From assembly GCA_029939635.1 (NCBI GenBank), contig JAOZSN010000024.1, positions 1 to 24,280 of the forward strand: DNA of 24,280 nt, read 5' to 3'. The stretch comes from Deltaproteobacteria bacterium. Its GTDB lineage: Bacteria; Desulfobacterota; Desulfobulbia; Desulfobulbales; SURF-16. Position numbers and translations under genes: made by a program. Below are positions 14,762 to 22,765 of this stretch, one piece after another (within the stretch, counting starts at the first letter, position 1; every line of letters begins with the position of its first letter). The notes below the pieces were generated by a model. It was given only the letters and a program-made list of their open reading frames with translations, had not been told where the DNA came from and did not search any database.

Positions 14762-15276
14762 TTGAAAATGGGATCCATGTCTGTTGCTGCTGGCCTATCA
14801 AGTCTTGCCCGGAAACGGTTGCAATGTGCAGGGGCGTATCTTTTTGCTCCGAAGACAGTGTTGCGTTCAGATTTTTGTGAGCAGCTGGACAAGAAGGGAT
14901 TGAAGCAAGCCTTTTTGCGTGTAATTACTGAGTTTCACCCTAGTCGCCATGGTAGAGGGAGTGGTAATTAGCAACGTTTGGGCCGTAATTTTATGGTGGT
15001 AGCAAATAAATCGTATGAATAGTTGTTGCGATTTGTCAATGAGGGCACACTCGGTGAGCCGAGACGGGCAAGAAAAATCATTATTGCTGTGGGTAGTGCC
15101 AATCTTACTCTTTATCTGGGGGAAAGTTTGTGTTGGGTCGTAGCATTAATGATTTCCTAAAAGATGGACGTATTGAGGATAATCTCCATAATTCAGCTCC
15201 TCTGGTTGCGGCGGAACCAGAGGAGCTGATGGCGAGAGAAATTGCTAAAATCTCAGCCAGGGCAGGGATTGCCTGA
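14762..15276 (+). pseudogene. J-domain (DnaJ-like) protein pseudogene
   Basis: One frame from about 14762 reads ...LARKRLQCAGAYLFAPKTVL, DFCEQLDKKGLKQAFLRVIT, EFHPSRHGRGSGN, then TAG (14969-14971). It continues in the same frame as QRLGRNFMVVANKSYE, TAG (15020-15022), LLRFVNEGTLGEP. This is helix II, an HPD-like loop (here HPS) and helix III of a J domain. Both TAGs fit CAG-to-TAG changes (SYE-Q-LLRF). A frameshift follows near 15130, and a second frame (GRSINDFLKDGRIEDNL to AKISARAGIA, TGA at 15274-15276) is probably the remaining C-terminus. The HPD aspartate is lost, so Hsp70 stimulation would be lost even without the stops. J-domain identity is from pattern, not search. Confidence 0.62.
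15195..15227. repeat. Perfect 13-bp hairpin inside the J-domain pseudogene
   Basis: agctcctctggtt (15195-15207) and aaccagaggagct (15215-15227) are exact complements around the loop gcggcgg. No T-run on either strand, so it is not a usual terminator. It is in frame with the downstream fragment, so it may be chance coding sequence. Confidence 0.5.
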
Positions 15277-15292
15277 GTTATTGCAGGGAACT

Positions 15293-17884
15293 TTATTTTT
15301 TGCTAAAGCTAAGCCGCTGTTCATTTGTTACTACATCTATTTCAATGGTGTCTCCAGGTTCAAAATGGCCTTCCAGTAATTCCAGGGCCATATCATCCAG
15401 GATATAGCGCTGCATGGCTCTTTTTAAGGGTCTGGCTCCAAAGGCTGGCTCATAGCCCATATTGATGATGAATGTGCGGGCATTGCTGCTTAACTCCACC
15501 TCCAGTTTCTGCTCACGCAGCCTTTCTTGGAGAAAGTTAAATTGGATATCAACAATCTGGGCCAGATCCTCCTTGCTCAGTCCGTGGAAAGTGATGATCT
15601 CATCAATACGGTTTAGAAATTCAGGCTTGAACTGAGCATGGAGTACCTCGTCAAGATGATGCTGTAACTCCTCCGGATTCTCGTCATGCATATCCATAAT
15701 GAGCTGGCTACCCAGGTTAGAGGTCATGATGAGGATGGTGTTTTTGAAATCAACTGTACGGCCTTGGCCATCTGTCATACGACCATCATCAAGGATCTGC
15801 AGCAGTACATTAAAGACATCAGGGTGGGCCTTTTCGATTTCATCAAAAAGAATAACCGCATAAGGCCGACGGCGTACTGCCTCGGTGAGATGGCCTCCTT
15901 CTTCATAGCCAACATAGCCTGGAGGGGCACCAATGAGGCGGGCCACCGAGTGTTTCTCCATGAATTCCGACATGTCAATGCGGATCATGGCCTGCTCAGA
16001 GTCAAAGAGAAAGTCGGCCAGGGTGCGGGCCAGTTCCGTCTTCCCCACCCCCGTGGGGCCGAGGAAGATAAACGAGCCCAAGGGACGATTCGGATCTTGC
16101 AGGCCGGCTCGTGCCCGTCTGATGGCATTGGAAACCGCCTGTATTGCCTCTTTTTGACCAACAACCCGTTGGGCCAGGGTTGTGTCGGCATGAACTAATT
16201 TGTCTTTTTCGCCCTCAAGGAGCTTGTCCACCGGAATTCCTGTCCATTTTGCCACTACCCCAGCAATGTCGGTGTCAGAGACCTCCTCTTTGAGCATTTG
16301 GCGATCCTGCTGGATCTCGGCTAAATGGGCATTCTCCTCGCGGAGTTTTTTTTCAAGATCAGTAATGGTACCATAGCGAATTTCTGCCACCCTGCTTAAA
16401 TCACCACTGCGTTCTGCCTGTTGTTCCTCAACACGGGTCTCGTCAATATCAGTCTTTATTTGGCGAATTTTTTGGATAATTTCTTTTTCCAGGCTCCAAT
16501 GCCCCTTCATGCTGGTGAGCTGTTCATTAAGGTTGGCAAGTTTTTCTTCTAACTCCTGGAGGCGTTCTTTGGAGGCCGTATCCTTTTCACGCTTCAAGGC
16601 CTCCCGTTCAATCTCAAATTTGATACGCTGGCGATCCAAGACATCAATCTCAGTGGGCATTGAATCAATCTCAATGCGGAGTTTTGAGGCGGCCTCATCA
16701 ATGAGGTCAATGGCCTTGTCCGGCAGGAAGCGGTCCGTAATATAGCGTTTGGACAGGGTAACCGCTGCCACTGTGGCAGAATCCTTAATGCGTACACCGT
16801 GGTGCACCTCATATTTTTCTTTAATGCCGCGCAGGATAGCAATAGTGTCTTCATCTGAGGGTTCTTGCACCAGGACCTGCTGGAAGCGGCGTTCCAAGGC
16901 AGCATCTTTCTCAATGGTACGAAATTCTTTCAAGGTGGTGGCACCAACACAGTGCAACTCGCCTCGTGCCAGGGCAGGTTTGAGCATATTGCCGGCATCC
17001 ATGGCACCTTCAGCCGCTCCAGCACCCACCAGGGTATGGATTTCATCAATAAAGAGAATGATCTCTCCCTGTCGTTTTTCCACCTCTTTTAATACTGCCT
17101 TAAGGCGATCTTCAAACTCACCGCGATACTTGGCCCCGGCAATAAGAGCCCCCATATCCAGGGACATTACCTGCTTATTATGTAGGGTTTCGGGGATGTC
17201 ACCCATGACAATACGTTGGGCTAGTCCTTCGACAATGGCAGTTTTACCGACCCCAGGCTCACCAATGAGCACCGGGTTATTCTTGGTGCGCCGACTTAAA
17301 ACCTGAACCACCCGGCGCACCTCTTCGTCCCGACCAATGACTGGATCAAGTTTGCCCTGTTTGGCAAGATCGGTGAGGTTGCGGGCATATTTTTCCAGGG
17401 CCTGATATTTTTCCTCTGGGTTTTGGTCGGTGACGCGCTGGCTACCACGAATCTCTGCCAGGGCCTTGAGAAAAACCTCCTTACGTACTCCTGCACCCTG
17501 CAGGGCCTTGGCAAGTTCGGAATTTTTTTCATCAAGCAGGGCCAGAAAGAGGTGCTCCTGGCTGACGTAGTCATCGTGCATGGTTGCCGCTTCTTTAAAT
17601 GCACTATCCAATATTTTTTGCAGACGCTGGGAGCCATGCACCTCGCCAAAGCCTCCACCACTGACGTTGGGTTGTTTGGCTAACTGAGCATCAGCCAGAC
17701 CACTTAACTGGCTTGGATTAACACCGATTTTTTGTAACACCGGGATAATAACACCATCTGTTTCTGTAAGGAGCACGGCACAGAGATGTTCCGGTAACAG
17801 CTCCTGATGACCTTTTTGGCTGGCCAGATTTTGGGCACCCTGTATGGCCTCCTGGGATTTTACGGTAAATTTATCAAGTTGCAT
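15293..17884 (-). CDS. clpB: ATP-dependent protein disaggregase ClpB
   Basis: This 863-residue protein has the full ClpB layout and length. The N-terminal repeat domain spans residues about 1-145, starting MQLDKFTVKSQEAIQGAQN. NBD1 has Walker A GEPGVGKTA (about residue 205) and Walker B LFIDEIHTLVGAG. The long coiled-coil middle domain (about 410-530) is rich in Glu, Lys and Arg. NBD2 has Walker A GPTGVGKTE (about 605) and LFDEIEKAHPDVF, and a C-terminal domain closes the chain. No ClpP-binding loop was seen, as expected for ClpB. With DnaK/DnaJ it pulls polypeptides out of aggregates by threading through a hexameric ring. AGGAG lies about 10 nt before the ATG at 17884. A candidate promoter is at 17949-17976; no sigma-32 consensus or CIRCE was seen. 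Confidence 0.98.
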   Translation of the reverse strand: MQLDKFTVKSQEAIQGAQNLASQKGHQELLPEHLCAVLLTETDGVIIPVLQKIGVNPSQLSGLADAQLAKQPNVSGGGFGEVHGSQRLQKILDSAFKEAATMHDDYVSQEHLFLALLDEKNSELAKALQGAGVRKEVFLKALAEIRGSQRVTDQNPEEKYQALEKYARNLTDLAKQGKLDPVIGRDEEVRRVVQVLSRRTKNNPVLIGEPGVGKTAIVEGLAQRIVMGDIPETLHNKQVMSLDMGALIAGAKYRGEFEDRLKAVLKEVEKRQGEIILFIDEIHTLVGAGAAEGAMDAGNMLKPALARGELHCVGATTLKEFRTIEKDAALERRFQQVLVQEPSDEDTIAILRGIKEKYEVHHGVRIKDSATVAAVTLSKRYITDRFLPDKAIDLIDEAASKLRIEIDSMPTEIDVLDRQRIKFEIEREALKREKDTASKERLQELEEKLANLNEQLTSMKGHWSLEKEIIQKIRQIKTDIDETRVEEQQAERSGDLSRVAEIRYGTITDLEKKLREENAHLAEIQQDRQMLKEEVSDTDIAGVVAKWTGIPVDKLLEGEKDKLVHADTTLAQRVVGQKEAIQAVSNAIRRARAGLQDPNRPLGSFIFLGPTGVGKTELARTLADFLFDSEQAMIRIDMSEFMEKHSVARLIGAPPGYVGYEEGGHLTEAVRRRPYAVILFDEIEKAHPDVFNVLLQILDDGRMTDGQGRTVDFKNTILIMTSNLGSQLIMDMHDENPEELQHHLDEVLHAQFKPEFLNRIDEIITFHGLSKEDLAQIVDIQFNFLQERLREQKLEVELSSNARTFIINMGYEPAFGARPLKRAMQRYILDDMALELLEGHFEPGDTIEIDVVTNEQRLSFSKK

Positions 17885-17948
17885 TGTATCTATCTCCTGG
17901 TTGTTTTTTCATTTCCACCACAGGGATCGGCCTGTCTTGGTACGAAAG

Positions 17949-17976
17949 ACGATAATTACCAACAGGCGTATGTCAA
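17949..17976 (-). promoter_or_regulatory. Candidate clpB promoter
   Basis: On the minus strand TTGACA (17976-17971), a 16-nt spacer and TATCGT (17954-17949) lie about 65 nt before the clpB ATG. The -35 is consensus, the -10 is partial. Confidence 0.4.
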
Positions 17977-18088
17977 TATTTATCGCATTACTTTTTTTAT
18001 TATTTTGACTTAGTAATTTTCTGTATTATGGTTGTGAGCAATGGGTTACAATAGCTGATGTTTTATGGATACGTAGCTGGGATGGAAA

Positions 18089-18643
18089 ATGGAACGCTTA
18101 TCAATTGATACCTTACGCGGCAAGCAGTCGGTGCGGGTGACCTTTAACCTGGCCCCTGAGGCCATTGACCTGCTCAGTGTCATGGCGTCCCAATTGGGGA
18201 TTAAGCAAAAGACTCTCTTTGATCAGCTCATCGAGCAGCAGGAGTTACGTACCCATTTATCCCAAGCTGGATTGGACAAGAAGCATAGCACTGAGGAGAG
18301 GCGGCAGAAAACCTTTGTGCTCAGCCAGGAAACATTGGCAACTCTCAACCTGTTGGCAGAAAAATATCAGGCCTCACGTAATGTCTTGGTGGAGATGTCT
18401 ATCCGTCGTCTGTTACCAATTTTGGCCATTGAGCAGGAAAAGCATGCAAAGAGAAAGTTGCTGTTGAGTACTATGCGGCAGCACCAGGCTCAAGAGCGTG
18501 ATCTGCGTCAGCAGGCCGAAAAACTCTTGGGGCTTGATGACCCAGTTGTGCAGGAGTTAGAAAGGGCAGGACAGTCTTGGCAGGAGAGTTATGAGCGGGT
18601 ACTAACTATTATAGACAAGGGCAAAGGCATGGAAAAGTTGTAA
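18089..18643 (+). CDS. Tandem ribbon-helix-helix-like DNA-binding protein (unknown)
   Basis: This 184-residue protein contains two similar segments. Residues 15-50 (VRVTFNLAPEAIDLLSVMAS, then QLGIKQKTLFDQLIEQ) and 73-110 (KTFVLSQETLATLNLLAEKY, then QASRNVLVEMSIRRLL) each look like a beta strand, a helix and a second helix. That is a ribbon-helix-helix (Arc/MetJ-type) layout. The last third is a charged coiled coil (QHQAQERDLRQQAEKLLG). An RHH duplication in one chain would bind DNA as a pseudo-dimer. No partner toxin is adjacent, so a solitary regulator is as likely as an antitoxin. The gene is divergent from clpB, 204 nt away, and ends inside a 75-nt inverted repeat. Confidence 0.6.
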   Translation: MERLSIDTLRGKQSVRVTFNLAPEAIDLLSVMASQLGIKQKTLFDQLIEQQELRTHLSQAGLDKKHSTEERRQKTFVLSQETLATLNLLAEKYQASRNVLVEMSIRRLLPILAIEQEKHAKRKLLLSTMRQHQAQERDLRQQAEKLLGLDDPVVQELERAGQSWQESYERVLTIIDKGKGMEKL

Positions 18644-18714
18644 AAGTTCACCAACAGCGAAGCGGTGTCTACCTCATCTTCGGAGTCTCCGCTTTGCTGT
18701 TACTAAACTTTTAC
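18640..18714. repeat. 75-nt imperfect inverted repeat overlapping the stop of the RHH-like gene
   Basis: Inner arms aacagcgaagcgg (18653-18665) and ccgctttgctgtt (18689-18701) pair over 13 positions with one G-U. Outer arms gtaaaagttca (18640-18650) and taaacttttac (18704-18714) pair with one mismatch. The 23-nt loop is unpaired. The left end includes the gene's stop codon. No T-run at the end, so it may be a dispersed palindromic repeat or a transcript stabiliser rather than a terminator. Confidence 0.6.
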
Positions 18715-18788
18715 ACCGCAGCACCAGGGGTTAATTTTTTGATCCGGTGCCAGGGGGGCTTGAATTTTGTTGAGGTTTGCGTGTTTTG

Positions 18789-19847
18789 ATGAATGTTGAG
18801 ATTGACCTGAAAAATTTAACTTTGGATGAGATGGCGGCTTTTCTTGAGCAGGTAGCTATTCCCTCTTCACGGGCGGCCTCTATCTTTCGAGAAATTCATC
18901 TTCATGGCTGTACTGATATAGGTGAGATGTCAGGGCTCAAGGCTGCCTTTCGTGCTACGCTTGCCCAGCATGCTATAATCAGCAGCCTGGTGCCTTCGGA
19001 AGTCGAGGTCTCGGAGGATGGCACTATAAAGTTTGCCTTTACCCTTGATGATGGCAAGCTCATTGAGAGTGTTCTCATTCCCCAAGGGGAGCGGCATACC
19101 CTCTGTGTTTCGTCTCAGGTTGGCTGTGCCATGGCATGTCGTTTTTGCCTCACTGCCACCATGGGTTTTGTGCGAAACTTAACGCCAGCCGAGATTGTCG
19201 GCCAGGTGCAGGCTGTTATCAGCTATATGCAGGATACGGGTGTGCAGCGTTCAACACCACGAGAGTTTGTCAACAACCTGGTATTCATGGGCATGGGTGA
19301 GCCGCTGGCTAATTATGATAACCTAATCACCTCTTTGCAGATCCTCATGGCTGAAGAGGGTTTGGAGTTTACCGAACGGCTAGTGACCATTTCTACCTGT
19401 GGCCTTGCCCCTCGTATTATTGATTTAGGGCGCGACGTGCGTGTTAACCTGGCCATCTCTCTTCATGCTGCCGATGATGAGACGCGGAGCTCCTTGATGC
19501 CAGTGAATAAGACTTATAACCTGGACCAATTAATGCCTGCCCTGCGTACGTATCCCCTAGGTAAGAAACGGGTCATTCTGGTGGAGTATATCCTTCTCAA
19601 GGGCATCAATGATTCTCCTGATGATGCCCAGAGGCTGGCTGATCTGCTCGGAGACTTGCCTTGCCGCGTTAATTTGCTGCCCTATAATGAATCTCCCCAG
19701 CTGGATTTCCACTGTCCAGATGAGGCGACCATTGAGACCTTTAAGAAAATTCTCTATGGGGCAGGAGTGCGTTCCTTTGTGCGCGATAGCCGAGGCGCTG
19801 ACATCTCCGCAGCCTGTGGCCAGTTGGCGGTGAAGGGTAACGGTTAA
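18789..19847 (+). CDS. rlmN: Dual-specificity rRNA/tRNA methyltransferase RlmN
   Basis: The ATG at 18789 is chosen; a TTG 12 nt earlier is possible. The 352-residue protein has the RlmN radical SAM signature C113-AMA-C117-RF-C120 in VGCAMACRFCLTATMGF. FMGMGEPLANYDN follows, then STCGLAPRIIDLG, and a C-terminal DSRGADISAACGQL whose Cys is the methyl-carrying residue. It methylates C2 of A2503 in 23S rRNA and A37 in some tRNAs, supporting decoding and peptide-exit-tunnel function. The length matches the family. It follows the 75-nt palindrome and has GAGG near 18770. All catalytic parts look intact. Confidence 0.97.
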   Translation: MNVEIDLKNLTLDEMAAFLEQVAIPSSRAASIFREIHLHGCTDIGEMSGLKAAFRATLAQHAIISSLVPSEVEVSEDGTIKFAFTLDDGKLIESVLIPQGERHTLCVSSQVGCAMACRFCLTATMGFVRNLTPAEIVGQVQAVISYMQDTGVQRSTPREFVNNLVFMGMGEPLANYDNLITSLQILMAEEGLEFTERLVTISTCGLAPRIIDLGRDVRVNLAISLHAADDETRSSLMPVNKTYNLDQLMPALRTYPLGKKRVILVEYILLKGINDSPDDAQRLADLLGDLPCRVNLLPYNESPQLDFHCPDEATIETFKKILYGAGVRSFVRDSRGADISAACGQLAVKGNG

Positions 19848-19964
19848 GGCCGCACTAGCCAGACTTGACCACTTTTTGATTCGCTGAAACTGCGGCTGAT
19901 GCTGTCAATCAGCTTTGGTAGCATACCCTTGCGTCTCTAAGACAGAATCCTACCACAACTCACG

Positions 19965-20045
19965 CCTCTAAATGTTCAGATGTGGCCTATATTCGTTCAT
20001 TTAGAGGTTTGAAGCGTACTTTTGTTACGCGATAAGCTCTAAATG
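19965..20045. repeat. Three copies of CTCTAAATG, two inverted
   Basis: cctctaaatg (19965-19974) pairs exactly with catttagagg (19998-20007) around a 23-nt loop. A further direct ctctaaatg lies at 20037-20045. The set is between the convergent rlmN and hydrolase genes, so a shared terminator or a small repeat is possible. There is no T-run. Confidence 0.45.
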
Positions 20046-20073
20046 GGTGAAGATGGGCTGCCGCTGGCAGCAT

Positions 20074-20865
20074 TTACAGGAATTGCTGGATTGTGGGCCA
20101 ATAATTAGCAAAGGTGTGGATGTCGTTATGGCCAGCGGTGGGGATGCGGGCAATGGATGTTTGCTTGTGGTCGGGTAGGTGACTGATGAGGTTTTCTGTC
20201 CTGGCCGGAGGGATGACCTCATCCTGGCCCGCTGAGATGATAAGGAAGGGGGCCTGCACCGTGGGGATATAATACAGGGAGTTGAAGGGGTGACGCATAA
20301 GGAGGCGGACGGGGAGCCAGGGGTAATAGCCTTGTGCCACCTTGAGCATGGAATCAAAGGGCGTCACAAGAATGACTTTGCTGGCAGGGCGTTGGCTGGC
20401 CACAAAACAGGCCACCCCCGTGCCAATACTGCGCCCCATGACCATTATCTCTTTTGATTGCCAGCGCTGCTGGCAATCATCAAAGATCTGTAAGGCATCG
20501 TGGAAAAAATGTTGCTCAGAGGGTGTACCGCTGCTGTTGCCATAACCGCGATATTCAACCAGGAGAATGGCTACATTTTCTAGCTGCAGAAAATCTGCAC
20601 TGCTGTAAAATACATCCTCAGCATTACCGCCATAATAGATGAGCAGCTTTTCAGCAGCATACTCTGGATGGAGTAACCAGCCGTGGAGCTCAATCCCTTG
20701 ATTCTCAAACTGATAACTGACTATGGGTGCTTGGCTATTGGCTATCTGATGTTTTTCCTGTATCGGGTAAAAAAGAAGACTGTCCTGCTTGAGATAGATA
20801 AAGAGGCTGATAATAAGATAGCCAATAGCCAGGTAGAGGAGCATTTTTTTCAGGGCTGGTGGCAT
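20074..20865 (-). CDS. Membrane-anchored alpha/beta hydrolase (Bem46/ABHD13-like)
   Basis: The 263-residue protein has an N-terminal anchor (KKMLLYLAIGYLIISLFIYL, about residues 6-25), then a serine hydrolase fold. The nucleophile elbow is GRSIG (VMGRSIGTGVACF), the acid is in SAGQDEVIPP, and the histidine is in AGHNDIHTF. LLVEYRGYGNSSG precedes the elbow, as in the Bem46/YfhR/ABHD13 group. Substrate is unknown (an esterase or lipase-like acyl hydrolase). The catalytic domain lies on the membrane, on the side set by the anchor. The start at 20865 has a poor ribosome-binding site; Met8 is an alternative. It converges with rlmN. Confidence 0.9.
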   Translation of the reverse strand: MPPALKKMLLYLAIGYLIISLFIYLKQDSLLFYPIQEKHQIANSQAPIVSYQFENQGIELHGWLLHPEYAAEKLLIYYGGNAEDVFYSSADFLQLENVAILLVEYRGYGNSSGTPSEQHFFHDALQIFDDCQQRWQSKEIMVMGRSIGTGVACFVASQRPASKVILVTPFDSMLKVAQGYYPWLPVRLLMRHPFNSLYYIPTVQAPFLIISAGQDEVIPPARTENLISHLPDHKQTSIARIPTAGHNDIHTFANYWPTIQQFL

Positions 20866-21011
20866 GGCTGGCAGTGATGGAGAGCTATTTTTTCTGTGGA
20901 TTTGTAAAGTAGGTAGTTCTTGCTGGCCTGGAGCCTATGCAATTGTTGAGCCTCATGACCATGGCTACTTGAGTGGTGCACTCTTGATCATTATGGTTAG
21001 GAAGGCTGTTT

Positions 21012-21047
21012 GTCAAGTCTGATCTGTTTTGGCTCGTCAGTCTTGAC
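21012..21047. promoter_or_regulatory. 11-bp dyad at the DUF456 promoter
   Basis: GTCAAGTCTGA (21012-21022) and TCAGTCTTGAC (21037-21047) are inverted complements with one mismatch and a 14-nt spacer. The right arm overlaps a -35 TTGACC (21043-21048); TAGAAT (21066-21071) is 17 nt away as -10. The leader would be about 14 nt. Confidence 0.5.
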
Positions 21048-21091
21048 CGGTAAAAGCTCTCTGTATAGAATTAAACTATGAGGCCAGGAAA

Positions 21092-21598
21092 ATGATATTT
21101 TCAGAACAAACCGTGTATGACATTATGCTGCTGGGATTTCTCATGCTGGGCATAGTGGGGACAATTCTGCCCCTTATCCCTGGCCCCTCATTGATTGTTG
21201 TCGGTGCCTTTGTGCATGGCCTGATTACTAATTTCATCCCCCTCTCCCTGTTGGATATTGCTCTTCTGGCATTCCTTGCCTCTCTGGCCTGGATTGGCCA
21301 GTATATTTTGGCTGGTCTGGGTGCGAAATCCTTTGGCGGTTCCAAGGCAGGCATGGTGGGGGCCATAATTGGTCTTGTTTTGGGTCTAATACTGCCCATT
21401 CCTGGCAGTACACTTTTCGGTATGATTCTTGGCACCTTTGTCGGGGCCATTGCTGGAGAGCTTTTTGTTGATAATGATGAGGGCAGGGCAGTTAAGGCAG
21501 GAATTGGCGCAGTTATTGGTATTTGCATCTCCTTTGTCTTTGAAATATCCATAACCACTATCATGGTGATTTTTGTTGTTGTGAATATAATTTCGTAA
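21092..21598 (+). CDS. DUF456 family membrane protein
   Basis: This 168-residue hydrophobic protein fits DUF456: GTILPLIPGPSLIVVGAF near the start, then a Gly-rich GGSKAGMVGAIIGLVLGLIL and GTFVGAIAGELF. Four or five membrane helices are likely. The function of DUF456 is unknown; small Gly-zipper helices suggest an oligomer. The ATG at 21092 has AGGA 4-5 nt upstream. A dyad overlaps its promoter. It converges with the CcdA gene, 22 nt apart, with no terminator seen. Confidence 0.88.
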   Translation: MIFSEQTVYDIMLLGFLMLGIVGTILPLIPGPSLIVVGAFVHGLITNFIPLSLLDIALLAFLASLAWIGQYILAGLGAKSFGGSKAGMVGAIIGLVLGLILPIPGSTLFGMILGTFVGAIAGELFVDNDEGRAVKAGIGAVIGICISFVFEISITTIMVIFVVVNIIS

Positions 21599-21620
21599 CA
21601 GTAGCCTCTCTCTTTTGATC

Positions 21621-22283
21621 TTAGAAAAGAGTGCCCAGCGCCAACATGCCGGAGGTGAGAATATAGACGCCAAAAGCGATGAGCAAAAAGCCACTTATAA
21701 GACGTATGGCCAGGGGATGGGCATTAACCAAACGAATTTTTTGGCGCACAGATTGGGAGGCATATCCAGCCAAAAGCATGGGGATGGCAAACCCCAATGA
21801 GTAAAAGGAGAGAAGAACAAGACCAGTGAGAAGTTTGCCCGATGTTGCCACTAACGCCAATACCCCGGATAGCATGGGGCCAACACAGGGAATCCAGACA
21901 ATACCAAGGGTAAGACCAAGAACAAAGCCAGACCAGCGCCCCTGGCTCTGGAATTGAAACTTATAAAAAAAAGTAAACTTTTTAAAAATATTAATGCCAA
22001 AGAGCATAAACAGGCCAAAGGCAATTATGATGACTCCGGCAGTTTTCTCAATCACCGGCATAAACCCAGCCACAGCTCCAGCAAAAATAGAGGTAATGAC
22101 CCCCATCATTATAAAACTGATGCTTAACCCCATGACGATGAGCATGGGACGATGTTTATGATCTGTGTTGCTGCCAGTTACAATGATAGGCACAATCGGC
22201 AGCACGCATGGCGATGCGACACTGGCAAATCCGGCAAACATGGCCATTAGCAGGGAGGCAAAGGTAATTTCAACAGGTGACAT
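21621..22283 (-). CDS. ccdA: CcdA-type thiol-disulfide transmembrane protein
   Basis: The 220-residue protein has about six membrane helices and the two CcdA/DsbD-beta cysteine motifs: ASPCVLPIVPI near the N-terminus and GIVWIPCVGPM in the fourth helix. These cysteines pass electrons from cytosolic thioredoxin across the membrane to periplasmic thiol proteins. The ATG at 22283 is 3 nt after the stop of the thioredoxin-like lipoprotein gene, so the two are translationally linked. The lipoprotein is its likely electron acceptor, as with CcdA/CcmG pairs for cytochrome c maturation. Family length is normal. Confidence 0.92.
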   Translation of the reverse strand: MSPVEITFASLLMAMFAGFASVASPCVLPIVPIIVTGSNTDHKHRPMLIVMGLSISFIMMGVITSIFAGAVAGFMPVIEKTAGVIIIAFGLFMLFGINIFKKFTFFYKFQFQSQGRWSGFVLGLTLGIVWIPCVGPMLSGVLALVATSGKLLTGLVLLSFYSLGFAIPMLLAGYASQSVRQKIRLVNAHPLAIRLISGFLLIAFGVYILTSGMLALGTLF

Positions 22284-22286
22284 AGG

Positions 22287-22718
22287 TTACGATCTTGGCT
22301 GTGATTGGAGGAGAGTACGAATTTCAGCAGCACTTTTTACTCCTGGTGTCATGCGCTTGATTTCATTGCCCGTGGAGTCAGCAAGAAGAAGTGTTGGCAA
22401 GGCGCGAATGCCATACTGGTAAAATGAAGTTCTGTCGGAGGGAATAGTGGTCTTCACATATTTAATTATTACTTTTCCTTTAAGTTCTGCCGCCATTTCA
22501 AGCAAAATTCTATCTTGCATCTGGCAGGGCCTACCATTTGGATCTAGGAAAAATAGTAAACTCTGTTCAGCTGTATGTGGAGTAGCCGCCAGGCTAGATG
22601 GCGCTACCTGGTCCTGCGCAGTGCCTTTGGGGGAAGGGGTCGATTGGCTTACCTGCTGGTCATCTGAACAACCAGCTAAAAAAACAATGAGCAATAGGAC
22701 AAGAACCTTGTGAAGCAT
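22287..22718 (-). CDS. Thioredoxin-fold lipoprotein with a single active-site-like Cys
   Basis: This 143-residue protein has a lipoprotein signal, MLHKVLVLLLIVFLAGC, with lipobox LAGC (Cys17). A disordered Ser/Pro/Gln linker (about 18-50) leads to a thioredoxin fold. The site usually WCGPC is here D59-P-N-G-R-P-C65, so only the second Cys remains. The cis-proline ALPT is present, as are the expected strands. A single-Cys site cannot cycle a disulfide in the usual way, but could act by mixed disulfide, as a glutaredoxin-like enzyme or as a Cys-based partner of CcdA. GAGG lies 6 nt before the ATG. It is the first gene of a two-gene operon with CcdA. Confidence 0.88.
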   Translation of the reverse strand: MLHKVLVLLLIVFLAGCSDDQQVSQSTPSPKGTAQDQVAPSSLAATPHTAEQSLLFFLDPNGRPCQMQDRILLEMAAELKGKVIIKYVKTTIPSDRTSFYQYGIRALPTLLLADSTGNEIKRMTPGVKSAAEIRTLLQSQPRS

Positions 22719-22765
22719 TGAAAACCTCTTTTTTGTATGTAGTGTTGAGTGTTATGGTTTAAGAT

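Noticed and set aside
14969..15022. Recoded TAG (pyrrolysine) in the J-domain frame
   Set aside because: TAG is used as a normal stop by several genes here (flavodoxin and DsrE-like), and the same segment also carries a frameshift and a lost HPD residue.
16749..17306. Long plus-strand frame opposite clpB
   Set aside because: It is the antisense shadow of the conserved ATPase domain, with Ser/Arg-rich low-complexity composition.
18640..18714. Integron attC-like site
   Set aside because: The arms lack the RYYYAAC/GTTRRRY core sites, and there is no integrase or cassette array nearby.
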